Assembly (NCBI GenBank): GCA_964017195.1
Contig: OZ024889.1
Span: 64,113,858-64,177,857, forward strand
Source: Siderastrea radians
Taxonomy: Eukaryota; Cnidaria; Anthozoa; Scleractinia; Rhizangiidae
Length of the DNA stretch: 64,000 nt
Direction: 5' to 3'
Shown here: positions 33,431 through 57,221 of the stretch, in pieces
How the letters are laid out: each line of letters opens with the position of its first letter
How positions within the stretch are numbered: the first letter of the stretch is position 1
Made by a program: the position numbers and the translations under genes
The notes under the pieces: model-generated
What the model was told of the DNA's origin: nothing
Database searches by the model: none
The model's input: only the letters and a program-made list of their open reading frames with translations

Positions 33431-35269
33431 AGTTGTTTTAAAAATTATCCTTTAAGACATACAGAGTTAGTGTTAACCCATTCACTCTCAACCTTTTTCA
33501 GAAAGACCACCATTTTAAGCCGTGAAGGCCTTAATTTGGTTCCTGTCTGCTCAAATCGTGGTCCAAACCTCTCTGAAAACTTCCTCTGCAGCATGGAAAG
33601 TAAACGTCCCTTCCATTTCCGAGGTTGTTTGGCAAATTTGATTTCGGGCATACGCACAATTCAAAATTTGGACAGTTTTTGAACGAGAAAAAACATCGTA
33701 CTATGTCGTGTTAACTCCCGTTGTTTTTGGTTCTCAATTCGATTTTCAAGTTTTTTTTTTGGAGCTTGTAGGCCATTTGACAGTCTTTCCTTGGACTAAA
33801 AAAATGTCACCTAAACTTTCAGGAAAGAGGAAATTTTCAACTAGAAGTGTCAACCTGTGCCAAGGCCAAGTTAATGTTCCAACCCATGAGAGTAAGTGAG
33901 ACAACAACAGTTTGTGGGATAAAGGGGTAGGGGAGGAAGTACTCCAGTGAGGCATAGATTGCATACAGGTCAGGCTAGGCTATAGGTACTCAACCAGAAT
34001 GATTACTAGAATAGAACGCTGAAATGAACAAAGGCAGATTGAGGGTGCTTGATTTCACGTGAGCAGCCAAACGTCATTGGTCAAATATAAATATCCTGAT
34101 CTTTGCACGTGAATGCGGCATGACCTTTAGGCATGATGATTGAAAGGTCTTATCTTAATGACATTATCACATTGCCGATATAGTAACGCTAGGACATTAA
34201 CCTCATGGTTGTCCCATTAACTTTAATTTATAATACTTATAAATTGGCTTTTTACGTCATTTTTATAGGGAAACTTTTTCCTTTTTCTTTGTGTAACTCT
34301 GGTCTATTGTAAGTGAGCGCTTCATTCAGCCACTTTAATTTATGCTACAAGTGTGTCTGGTGAATTGGTCATCAAAATCATCTGCTTTCACTCAAATTAA
34401 GTGATGACGTCACAAACTGATCAAGGGCAATGATCCTTTACGGGAGGTTTTGGAAATAAGCGAATTTTCTAAACTGGTGAAAGTTGGTAAACATGACGAG
34501 ACCTTCATGGACTAAATATCGGAGGCCAAACACCACTTAATTTAATAAAAGAGCAAATAATGAATGGAACTATAAAATAAGCTAAATGCTTTTTAAAGGC
34601 AGATTTGTGTAAGCTAAATAAATACAGGTTGTTCTGTTCGACGTTTTTACCTGAGACTTTAGGACGCAGAAAATTTTAGGAACGGAATTCTATCTGCCGA
34701 ATTTCCGCCGGAGCTGCTAATGGCTGTCCGAACATGTTAGCTGACTTCATCTTCGAAAACAATAGAAATTAATCAATTCCCTTGTTACGAAAGATAGGTG
34801 AAAAGTGATGTTTCGCCAAAGAAATCTCTAGTTTTCCCGTCAATTAAATCCTAATATCTCAGGCGACTTAGTCCTGGTGAACAGATATTCCGCCGTTGGG
34901 TTCCCCTGCCAAATGTCACTTTTAAAACCCCCGAAAGCATCTGAGAAAGCAGAAATTATAAAATGACCGTATTTTGCTTAAAATTTTCTCACTGGGTGCC
35001 CCTGCTATAAAGGGCTCGGTCAGAAGGATTTAACTTAATCCAACTTTATTGAATACGAAGTACTTTGTGGTACGAATGTTTTGATGGCGTTCACTTTGTC
35101 CAACACCTTAATTTTAACATCATTTTCATTCAACAGAGTGAGTAAACCCGTTTAACTTGCCAAATTCATTAATGTTGAACAGCTGGGGCCTGAGGATAAC
35201 GATCTGAGAAGCTCGCCTCGAACTCTGCTTAGTTTTAAGGACCGAAAATTAAATAAAGTTACCGGACAA
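33431..35269. other. upstream region of the minus-strand gene, nothing recognised
   Basis: Short open frames on both strands lack motifs. No TIR pair or tandem repeat was found that I would stand behind. Confidence 0.4.
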
Positions 35270-36180
35270 CAGTCAGTTAAACATACTTGCGTCTCATTGC
35301 AGTTTAGCTAGATTTTTACCTTAGCAAGGAATACACATTAATTGAAAAGCTCCCGATGAATATTGTAATAAAAGTTTGAATTCAAGTCAGTTCAACGAGT
35401 AAAAACTTGAAGCCATTCTACATAGTTTACGCACTACGCAACGCTTGGGTAAGCCGACTCCTTGTTAAGCCTCTTTCATGGCGCAAGGTTACAAAAAAAA
35501 AGGTTTTATGGCGTAGCATTGTGTACAAATGGCACGAGAACTAAGACACTGGTACCTTAGGTCTTTCTCAGTGACTTAAACTTTTGGTGCCTTCAGAGAC
35601 ATCAGATTGGGAGAAAAGTTCGAACTACGACAGTCAGTGCTTCCTTACGCTGTGCAGCAAGTTTAACAACACCTTGCACTAGTTAACAAAATGACCGATT
35701 AATAATTGATTGCTTCAGGCCTTCCATTCAAAATTATTATTTTATTGACTGCTGTGCTTATTAGCTCTAACGAAGGCCATTATAGGGGGACTTGTGTTAA
35801 ATGTAATTCAAACTCGATTGCGTTTTCCAGTTCTTGAGTTGTGGACATCCTTTTCCCTCCCGCAACCCCCCTCCCCCTCCCCCTCACGTAAAGAGGATTC
35901 GGATAAAAAAATAAACATTTACAAATTAAACCCAACAAAACCTTCGAATAATGGAACTTTACAATGGAAATGTTTTTCTTTGTATTTACTCTTGTAATTC
36001 AGTAGCACAAAGCACTCTTGCACAAAGACAGTAATTGCAATTCTAGATTATTTAATCAATACGTGAAAGAATCAGTTGTTTCATCTGATTCCAGCTGTTT
36101 CAGTAAAATTTGTTTTTGGTCTTAACTTGACCTGAATATTCTCCCTCACAGTTTTTTTTTAATTCATATATTTATCTAAT
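35270..36180. repeat. diverged segmental duplication, copy B
   Basis: Partner of 24000-24960 in the same orientation. A further partial copy of its 3' end follows at 36370-36570 (aatcagtgcatggtctccaagaaag against aacagtgtatggtctccaag in copy A). Copies A and B bracket the minus-strand fibrinogen-like gene and its neighbours. Confidence 0.7.
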
Positions 36181-36844
36181 TTTACAGATCGCGAGACTTT
36201 TCACAGACAGTAAGAGTTCATGTACAAAGAATTGGACATGACTGGACAAGCTCCGAGATTGTCCGCGCGATGGATAAGCATTTAATGAACCAAACCCAAC
36301 AAAACCGTGGAATAACAGAACTTCATGTATAAGGGAAATGTTTTTATATATAAAACGGAAATGTTTTTCTCTGTATTTACTCTTGTAAGTCAGTACTAGT
36401 ATTACAAAGCCAATATATTTGAAATTCTGAATTATTTAATCAGTGCATGGTCTCCAAGAAAGATAAAGAATAATGGCATCGCAGAATTCTAGCTGATTAA
36501 TTTAAATTTGTTTTGGATCTGAACTTGACCTGAATAAGCTCGCTGATTTTTTTTTAGTTTAAATAAATGTATTTAATTGTATTTAATTGTAATCGAGAAA
36601 ATCTCTTCGTGCGAACAGTACTGGAGGTTCCAGACGCTAGACAGCGAGACTGAAGTCGTTATTTTTCTTTGTGGGTAGAGCATGGCCGGCTCGCTCCATT
36701 CCCGATCCTTCGCAAGCTCTACTATCCTTGCAAACCTGAAACACGACTTCTCCCAGTCTACTAGATTCAGTCTCCAGCCGGTCACATCGAGACACTCACG
36801 GCTGGGGACTGAGCCTACCGGTCTACCAGAAGCAGGCTAAAAAA

Positions 36845-37132
36845 ATGCCTGTGGAGATGAGCTGCCCCTGGATGGACAATAGAACGGCGAAAGACAAAGA
36901 AAAGACTACCAAATACGATGCTCTGCGATGGGAGATCAAGCAACAGTATCCCGGATATGAGGTGAAACAGCACATTATCATTATTGATGCCCTGGGTGGA
37001 TGGTCTGAAGACCTTGAGGCGAGGATGAAAGAGTTACTAGGAGAACGAACTAAGCATGTACTGAAGCGTATGCAGAAAGTTGTTTTGTCGCACAGTTTAA
37101 ACATTGCTCGCTCTTTTAAGATTTTGACCTAG
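36845..37132 (+). pseudogene. C-terminal fragment of a retroelement protein
   Basis: The frame reads [20 protein letters not shown], then [20 protein letters not shown], then [20 protein letters not shown], ending near ARSFKIL. The [11 protein letters not shown]...KY..L plus ALGGW pattern is the region found downstream of reverse transcriptase in several metazoan non-LTR proteins. No RT blocks are present upstream, so this is a truncated remnant. Whether it is expressed is unknown. Confidence 0.55.
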
Positions 37133-37451
37133 TGGGGAATGGATTGTAATAGCTTAAACATTGCTCGTTCTCTTAACCCTTTTGCGCCCAGAGTCGTCAC
37201 CAGACAACATTTGGAGAAGTAGACAAAGAACCACTTGTGACGTCATCAATTTCTACGACAGCAGATAGTTTCTATAAAAAGAACTGCTAAAGGCAAAACC
37301 ACAGCGACAAACCAGTGAGGAGTGCCGGATCTTGTGTAGACCTGGATCAGTAAAAATCTTGAAGACCACAGTAAACAACAGTAAACTGATTCTTAGGCGA
37401 AAAGATTAAGAAATTAAAATGGAAACAGAAATGAAATTAAGTTATATATTT

Positions 37452-37492
37452 GCCCGATATTTCGGTTTGCAAAACAAACCTTCTACGGGGGC
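37452..37492 (-). ncRNA. hammerhead-like motif, left arm of PLE 3
   Basis: Minus-strand copy of the fold at 37992-38032: GCCC/GGGC stem I, long stem II, GAAATATC. The core reads CCGTAGA, further from consensus than the right copy, so activity is unlikely. Confidence 0.4.
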
Positions 37493-37591
37493 TAAAAAAG
37501 AAAAGTGAATACAACTACAAGGCGACCGTTACATATATGGGTTTGACTACAGCATAACAGAAAAACTAAAAATCTAAAAACTTAATATACC

Positions 37592-37890
37592 TTATTGAGT
37601 GTAAAAAAATACGGAAAACAATACATCGGCGAAACTAAGCGCCAACTTAATGAACGCTTTGGTGAACATCGCCGCTCTATCCTCAATCACAATCAGCTAA
37701 TATCAACCCCACTCCTATTTCAGAACATTTTAACCAACCTGGCCACTCCATCAACAACGTCCTCCTTACACCGCTTGAACTTATCCACAACAACCGTGAC
37801 TCTATTAGAAAAGCACGCGAGGCCTACCTTATTGATAGAGCCATGACACTTGAACCTCGCGGTATAAATAGACGCGATGAACTTAATTAG
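37592..37890 (+). pseudogene. PLE 3 GIY-YIG endonuclease fragment, frameshifted
   Basis: The first frame reads KKYGKQYIGETKRQLNERFG and EHRRSI. After a frameshift near 37705 it continues ISEHFNQPGHSINNVLLTPL-like, then KAREAYLIDRAMTLEPRGIN and a TAG at 37888-37890. YIGETKR...R..EH is the nuclease core. The frame break inactivates it. Confidence 0.75.
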
Positions 37891-37991
37891 TTACTTTTCA
37901 ACTTTTCGTAGCCTAAGATTTTCTGTTATGCAGTATTTCAAACCCATATATGTAACGGTCGTCTTGTAGTTGTATTCACTTTTCTTTTTTA

Positions 37992-38032
37992 GCCCCCGAA
38001 GAAGGTTTGTTTTGCAAACCGAAATATCGGGC
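37992..38032 (+). ncRNA. hammerhead-like ribozyme motif, right arm of PLE 3
   Basis: Stem I GCCC/GGGC, core CCGAAGA (C in place of the conserved U4), one extra A, stem II GGTTTG-tttt-CAAACC (with the loop tttg/ttttg), core GAAA, palindromic TA, then TC with the expected cleavage after 38028. Stems differ in sequence from PLE 1 and PLE 2 but pair in the same places. Confidence 0.5.
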
Positions 38033-38129
38033 AAATATATAACTTAATTTCATTTCTGTTTCCATTTTAATTTCTTAATCTTTTCGCCGTAAGGATCAGT
38101 TTACTGTTGTTTACTGTTAGTTTCTATAA

Positions 38130-38640
38130 CCAACTAACAAGGGAGGATCAGAGCTTTCCATACGTTTGTCCATTCTGAATAGCGATTAAATGCTGACAGA
38201 GCTACTGGAAAAACACATGTTCAACTATTGGCGCAAAATTTTTGGTAAAATAGGCCATTACCCCCATAATTGATCAATGTCTCATTTCCACGTTTTTTGA
38301 ACGGTTTTAAAAACCAAACCTTTTCTAGCGGATAGAAAGGCAATAGCAAGTGGAAGATAGGGAGAAAAGAAAGAGAGAAACAAAGGAAGGGAAAAGGAAA
38401 AGGAGAAAAATCGAAGTGTATCAGCAAAAAAGAAAGGTCCAAAATTTGGCTTATGCGCATGCGCTTAAGTGAAATATTGCTCATTTCAACATAGAAACTA
38501 GTGGAAAATTTAGCTGAAATGTAAACTATTGCTTTTCTAGCAGAACGTAGTGCAATTTAGCAACACAGCACCCAAGAAAAACATTTAACAGTAAAAATTA
38601 CGGGTTTTCTGGAAAAAAAAGTATGCGTGAAAGGGTTAAG
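38130..38640. other. spacer, nothing recognised
   Basis: A purine-rich stretch (38340-38410) gives a Phe/Leu-rich shadow frame on the minus strand. It is not a gene. Confidence 0.4.
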
Positions 38641-38644
38641 ATGT

Positions 38645-39110
38645 GCGGAATAGATTTAGATTTCCATTTGATTTCAAAGAACGAATTTTAAAATTTTAAA
38701 GTACACAAGATATCTTTTAGATTTTAGCGTGACAACTCCTATAAGGACTTATTTTAAGTTTCTCGGCTTGTGTTCATTTTAGGCATTTTAGCATTTAAGA
38801 GACTTTGAACGTTTTAGCGGCATTGGTACTTTATATTCATTTTAAAGAGAAATTAGGTCTTTTTAATGAAAGTTCGAAAATTAGCTTTTTGAGATTTTGT
38901 TGTAGTGTGGAATGGTCTTAGATTTTTATGTGGTTCCAGAAAACGAATTTTAATTTTTTTTTAAGTGCGGTAAAAGATATCTTTTAGATACGATTTTAAC
39001 GTGACAATTTTTAAAAGGAATTATTTTAAGTTTCTAGGCTTGTATTTATTTGAGGCATTTTAGTATTTAAGAGACTTTGAACATTTTAGCGGCATTAGTG
39101 CTTTTTATTA
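38645..39110. repeat. tandem duplication, 272-bp period, two copies
   Basis: Copy 1 and copy 2 share, in order, aagatatcttttagat, cgtgacaa, ttattttaagtttct, ggcattttag, atttaagagactttgaac and ttttagcggcatt. Matching points (tctcggcttg at 38761, tctaggcttg at 39033) are 272 bp apart. The second copy has diverged moderately. Confidence 0.85.
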
Positions 39111-41069
39111 ACCGGCCGTCGCTATGGCGACCGCTGGTTTATAAAATGGGCACGGTTTTGTCGTGATGGTCAGTTGGCTTAACATACGAACAAAGTGCTG
39201 TAAAGCTTGTGGTACGGGTACTCAAGAGCGGTACTGTCTTATATAAGACGCATGCGCATATTAGTCTGCTGAATGTTACCTTCGTGTGTTCTTGTCTTTT
39301 AATTTACAGTATTTAAGATATCAACGACGAAGGGTTGTTAAGTTTGGGGTTTTTTGTATTTGTCTTGTATAACGCATGCGCAATTGAGTAAAGCAGCTAA
39401 TAGGATGGAATGCGAAATTGGCTGTGTTGTCTGATCTAGTTAGTGGTTATGGTGAAAATTTTTTTAGCGCAGGAGTTTTTTTAATGGGATTGACATTTTG
39501 AGGGTGTAAAAATGTGGGAGTCAGAAGGATTTGTGAATGTCAGGAGCATATCACGCTTCTGCGAATGTGATTTGCTTTGAAAGTTTCGTTTTGTATAGGA
39601 GCGGTGTAACATTGTGCTGCGTGAGAGGGGGTTTCCCTTGGCGTTTTATGGGGGGGGGGGTGGTTTGCGGAGTGGATTGTAAGGTTTCTGATTGGCTAAC
39701 TTGTATTTCGCAGCGGACAAAAAGGACAGTTGCGTTTTGCCGGCGTGGGCTAGGAAGAGAAGAAATTGGTACTAGTATGATGATGCAATATTAGTGGATT
39801 GCACAATCAGTACATGATAGTCCTGACTTGTGAACGGAGAGAGATGAGTGTTTATTTGAGGCGAGAAGTTGATACGAAGGAATCGTCATTAATAAGGAGA
39901 TCAATTAATAGGGTAGGTGTTACGAGTCTTTTTGCATTGAAAGAACGAAAATATCTGAATATTATCGACGGATTTGTGTGGTTTGCGTGTGGTGTACGCT
40001 AAAGGCTACGAGCAGTCTCTCTTTCCGTTCAGAGATAGTGAAGGAAAAGAAAAACAAGCGAGTGAGCTTGAAATCGATTGCGGCTCGACAGGCGCGTTAG
40101 CTTTCAAAGACGTGGGCGACTTTCGTCCCCGCTCGCTTGTTTACTTTTGCAAGGGGATTCCCGGGTTAGCAAACCGGATTTAAAGGAACTGTGTCACGGT
40201 ATTTTCATTAACATTTCTGATCTGACAAAATTATTTTCGCATTGAGGGAAACCTCACAATAATAGTTTCCCAAGGTAGAAAAACACCAAAGAAGTAAGAA
40301 TAAACCAAAACTAAACAAGGATGGTTACGACTAAGGGAGATTAAGATGGATTACGAATGACAAACTTGAAAAAACTTGCCAGTTTTTTCAAGATGCGATA
40401 TCTGTGACGCAGCTCCTTTAAACATCACGTCATGAGATATGCCTTGACGTGCCCCATACTCTGACGATCTGCTCGAGCTCGTGTTTATCAAGCGTTATAT
40501 TTTGATTCTACTGCTATGTTCACTGTTTGTATTTAAGGTCTAGGTACAACAGTAAATACTTCGTCGTCCCGGTGTGAGCATTCTCAGTTGTGGACGAATT
40601 TATATCGACATTCAACGTTTGAGTGAATTTGCGTTTTTCAGCACAAATAAAAGCGATAAGAAAGATAAGCTGAGTCATCAGAGTTTAAACATTACGTCAT
40701 CCAGTAACGTTATAGTCAAAATATTGTGTCACACAATCACACTTTTCGTCACGCCGGATCGTATAAATAGAGGATCGCGCTAACATTTGTGAAACCTAGG
40801 GGTGGGGAGGGTCAGAATGGCCGGTTAAAATGCCCAATAGGCTTTCTTGTTCATTTTAGTAGAAGATAGGTTCTTTTTTTTTCCCCTCGAAAATTAGCTG
40901 CATAGGCTACGTTCGCGCCCTGTGCATGCTTTTTAGAATGCTAGCATATATACGTCTTGCACTGCTATAATAATAACATGAAATTTGAAGTGAGTGCTTC
41001 GAGCAAGAGGTGGTACGTTCATCGAACATTTTAGCCAGCGGTATCGCTTGTCAGAACGCATTTGGAAAG
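39111..41069. other. upstream region of the PTPN9-like gene
   Basis: Contains a G10 tract near 39650 and a block at about 40005-40160 (gctacgagcagtctctcttt ... gtgggcgactttcgtccccg) that has the look of an interspersed repeat. The last 150 bp before the ATG form the likely promoter/5' UTR, and no TATA box is convincing. Confidence 0.35.
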
Positions 41070-54005
<12,936 letters not shown>

Positions 54006-54660
54006 AGCAGAAAGCACAGCTGCGGTAGATTTAGTAGTGCGCTCAAGGAGGACCCAACTTCTTTAGGGGTGAGGTGGCGGTTATACAAGAAGACCACCTA
54101 TCTGATAAAGCCCGGGGACAAAATTTGTGTCAATATTCTGTTAGTAAGAAGCCTTCATGGCTAGTAAAACAATCACAAGAAGGATTGAATCTCTTTCTTA
54201 GCTTTGGCTTTTGACTGGGGGGTGGCTATGCAAACATCTGAAGAAACCATATGTGAAACAATAGGCTGGGTCCAAACTAGATTAAATCTGACGATGACTC
54301 ACAGAGCAGCACAGCTCGAAGATTTCTTCAGTATTTTAATGAACAATAACAGAACATGCGCACATCCGTGGTATAAATTACATATACTGGGAACACTCTT
54401 CATGTATTATCACATGAAATATCGTCACAATATGTGAAGTTGGGGGATACGGTTCCCGAAGAGACCGCAATCTGTTTTGTGGTATGGTGAGTGGGTCCAG
54501 TTCGAGTACAATAGTTTTTACTGTTTCCCTAAACCAAATAAAAGTTCCCTCTCTTCAGTTGAGAGCACAGAAGAGTACGTCCCTCTCTTCAGTTGAGAGC
54601 ACAGAAGAGTATAAAGAGCATGAGAGTTAGCAGTCAATAAAGAGTGAGGTTGGCATTCAC
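54006..54660 (+). other. 3' UTR of the PTPN9-like gene
   Basis: AATAAA at 54636-54641 is a suitable polyadenylation signal about 630 bp after the stop. A shorter candidate lies at 54536. An open frame at 54204-54437 lacks motifs and is not called. Confidence 0.5.
54546..54613. repeat. 34-bp tandem repeat, two copies, in the 3' UTR
   Basis: tccctctcttcagttgagag followed by cacagaagagta occurs twice, 34 bp apart and nearly identical. Each unit contains a small inverted pair ctctc/gagag. Confidence 0.9.
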
Positions 54661-55480
54661 TATTTCTAGTTTCACCAGAGCTGTAGCGAGTAAAAATTGA
54701 TGGAAGGTTCGGTAAGTAACATTAGATAACTGATTTTTTTTTGCAAAATTCTCACTAGGGCTATTTTTGTAGGAAATGTTTTTATTAATAATTAAAAACA
54801 GTATTTATGTTGTACGTAAAATAGAAGTTTGTTGGTAAGAAATGTGAGGATTCCTTACTTTTTAGTAATTCAATTCAAATGTATGTTAAGTTGTCAAAAT
54901 TTGAAATTTGCGTATTTCTGGTTTTCCGTTAATTAAACTAAATTATTCCTACATTATATGTAATTTATCAAACATTTGAACGCCTTTTTGTGGTATTCAT
55001 GTAAGACAAAATTGAATGACGATATAAATAAAACGAAATTAAGGTGAATATCTTCAATTCCAATTTACTACGCCTGTTATTTAATAAGTTGATATTCAAT
55101 GAATTTAATGTTTGCATATTATGGTAATTGTGACTTTTCAGATGAAAAGGAGTCTTTCTTTGTAGAAAGTTTTGTAGGCATGTGTAAATTGTGGACACAT
55201 AGTTCTAATATTGTGTGATGGTGAATATTTTTAATACGCTATATGTAGAAACCTGAAGACCTTCTAGATTGTAATTTGTATAACTCCATAACATGGATAT
55301 CTCGGTAAAAGTAAAAACCACAAGGGCGTACCTTCCTTGTAAATAGTATGTGACTTATTCTATTTAGCGTTTTTCCAATGTTGGTAAAATTGTCGAATTT
55401 CTAATGCCAGAGGTGATTAATAAATCATCATCATTATTCGTCATCGTCGTCATCATCGTCACAACCAGCACTACCACGTA
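54661..55480. other. intergenic, nothing recognised
   Basis: A/T-rich, no supported feature apart from a (CAT/CGT)n-like run at 55427-55460. Confidence 0.4.
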
Positions 55481-55496
55481 GCACCATGCATCATGA

Positions 55497-55600
55497 TCAT
55501 CTTATTCTCCTTATTCTTCTCTTCCTCCTCTTCCTCCGCCTCCTCCTCGTCCTCCTCCTCCGCCTCCTCCTCCTCTGCCTTGATCTTCTTCTTCTTCGTC
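55497..55600. repeat. (CTC/CTT)n pyrimidine-rich microsatellite
   Basis: Imperfect ctcctc/ttctt repeat. The Leu-rich open frame here is an artefact. Confidence 0.85.
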
Positions 55601-55656
55601 TTGAGCGAGCCTTAGGCTTCTTTACAGTCCTGCCCGTGACATGTCTTTTTGGTCCA

Positions 55657-56225
55657 GGCCCCAGTTGTTCAAAGAGTGGATAACTTTACCCAGTGAATAA
55701 GTGGCTATCCAACGGAGAAATTTTCCTTCATCCACAGGTAGCCAAAGATTTAGTTATGACTGAAAATCAATAACATTCTGCCGGTGAAATTAACAGTGCT
55801 TCTTTGTGTACATCTTACTTACTTTCTATCTGGGGCAAAGGTTCGCTCTCCGAGCTTTGAACGTTTCATAGTTAACGTTTCATAGCTATGAACGTTTCAT
55901 AGTTAATACTTATTGGCCGGATAAATTAGAAAGACACTTACTCTCGCTCGGAGAGCGAAGCTTTGCCCCAAATAGCAAGTAAGATGTAAACAAAAAAGCA
56001 CTGTTAATTTCACAGAATGTTATTGATTTTCACTCATAACTAAAGCTTTGGCTACCTGTGCTTCAACTTTCACGTTTGGCCAGTTTGCGAGGCTACACAC
56101 CTCAATGCAGATACCGGCTCTTGGTCTTTTGATAAATCATAGGGCTGTGCAGAGACTTTCCCTTATTTTGTATCTAATGGATTACGGGCTATCCAGTGGA
56201 TTAAGTTATCCGCTCGCAAAAATGT
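55657..56225. mobile_element. MITE interrupted by a second fold-back element
   Basis: The left end ccccagttgttcaaagagtg, gataactttacccagtgaat and ggctatcca is matched inverted at 56175-56225 (ggctatccagtggattaagt, tatccgctc). The centre is occupied by the fold-back element 55735-56058. Confidence 0.55.
55735..56058. mobile_element. fold-back element with about 120-bp inverted arms
   Basis: The left arm begins caggtagccaaagatttagt and runs through gaaaatcaataacattctg, acatcttacttac and gcaaaggttcgctctccgag. The right arm repeats this inverted, ending ctttggctacctg. The central loop carries three copies of gaacgtttcatagttaa-like sequence. Confidence 0.9.
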
Positions 56226-56823
56226 CGTTTTCGTATGTTGAGAAATAGGTCGCCACGTAACTATTTGCTATCTGTACTAACGAAAAGAAAACAAGCAACA
56301 GAATCAAATGCGATTGAGAGTAAATTAATGTTAACTTTCTTCCCTATTCCCTGAGTCTCTGAAAAGTCCCCTTCTCCCACTCCCTGCCGAGCTCCGAAAC
56401 CTTCAGGCCTAGGAAAGCACTTGCACTTGGTTTTGTATAATTATAACGTCACCATCATCATCACAAACCTAACAACTGGAGTCAAACATTCCTTCTTCTC
56501 TTGGCAACCACGACACACACACTCACTCATCCTCTTTACGTCTTCTTAAACCATTATTAGGGGCTCGGCCAAATGTAAGAAAATAGATTGCTTTGCCAAA
56601 GCTGCTGTTTGCCATCTGCCATGACAGTTACAGTTTGAATGTGGTTTTCTTGAGCTAAAACAGCCAAAACGTTTTGAAGTTAGTCTATAAATATTGAGCG
56701 GCTTTTTCACAAAGGAAGATGCCGGTGTCCTAGGGGATACGACATTCCCATTCTGACTTCCAACGATACAATTCAGATACAATCAATATCGAGTCAGTCA
56801 TATGATAACAACGAGTCCTGATA

Positions 56824-56970
56824 GGCTTGTTAGCTCAGTTGGTTAGAGCGCTGCACCGGTATCGCAGAGATCGTGGGTTCGATTCCCGTTCAAGCCTGAA
56901 TTTTTTCAGGTTTCTTCTTTTCAACCGCTTAGGTTGAAACACCACTGCGATGATCTTCACATAATTCTAT
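56824..56970 (+). mobile_element. tRNA-like SINE copy 1 (tRNA-like part 56824-56897)
   Basis: The tRNA-like head has a D arm (gctcagttggttagagc), an anticodon arm ctgc...gcag with loop ccggtat, and a T arm gtgggttcgattcccg. It has A-box (tagctcagttgg) and B-box (ggttcgattcc) promoters. A naive reading gives anticodon GGT, but position 33 is C instead of U and one acceptor pair is mismatched. The head is followed by a conserved tail (gaattttttcaggtttcttc, ttcaaccgcttaggttgaaa). The conserved tail and the second copy 248 bp away argue for a SINE rather than a working tRNA gene. Confidence 0.7.
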
Positions 56971-57071
56971 CTTTATCCGCAGTTCAAATATATGAATTTC
57001 ATATATTAATGTTCATATTTATTCACCATCTACGGGATAAATACGAACTCTCAATTGACCAGCTCCCAGTT

Positions 57072-57221
57072 GGCTTGATAGCATAGTTGGTTAGAGCGCT
57101 GCACCGGTATCGCAGAGGTCATGGGTTCGATTCCCGTTCAAGCTTGAATTTTTTCAGGTTTCTTCTTTTCAACCGCTTAGGTTGAAACACCTTCACTGCG
57201 ATGAACTTCACATAATTCTAC
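57072..57221 (+). mobile_element. tRNA-like SINE copy 2 (tRNA-like part 57072-57144)
   Basis: Same head and tail as copy 1, in tandem in the same orientation. The D arm is altered (gcatagttgg) and the acceptor end reads aagctt, so it is a little more degraded. The tail continues ttcaaccgcttaggttgaaa and cttcacataattcta. Confidence 0.7.

Larger units (their letters stand above)
37266..38129. mobile_element. Penelope-like element 3, short copy with inverted arms and 12-bp target duplication
   Basis: The direct repeat tagtttctataa lies at 37266-37277 and 38118-38129. Inverted arms (about 37371-37561 and 37926-38117) share cagtaaactgat, gaaattaaaatggaaacaga, gcccgatatttcggtttgca and tatatgggtttga blocks or complements. 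The space between holds only the GIY-YIG end of the protein, so almost the whole reverse transcriptase is missing, yet both arms are intact. Confidence 0.75.

Noticed and set aside
54204..54437. 77-codon open frame after the phosphatase stop codon
   Set aside because: Falls in the 3' UTR before the poly(A) signal and has no motif or splice support.
56824..56897. Functional tRNA-Thr(GGT) gene
   Set aside because: C at position 33, an acceptor mismatch and a tail shared with a second copy fit a SINE head better.
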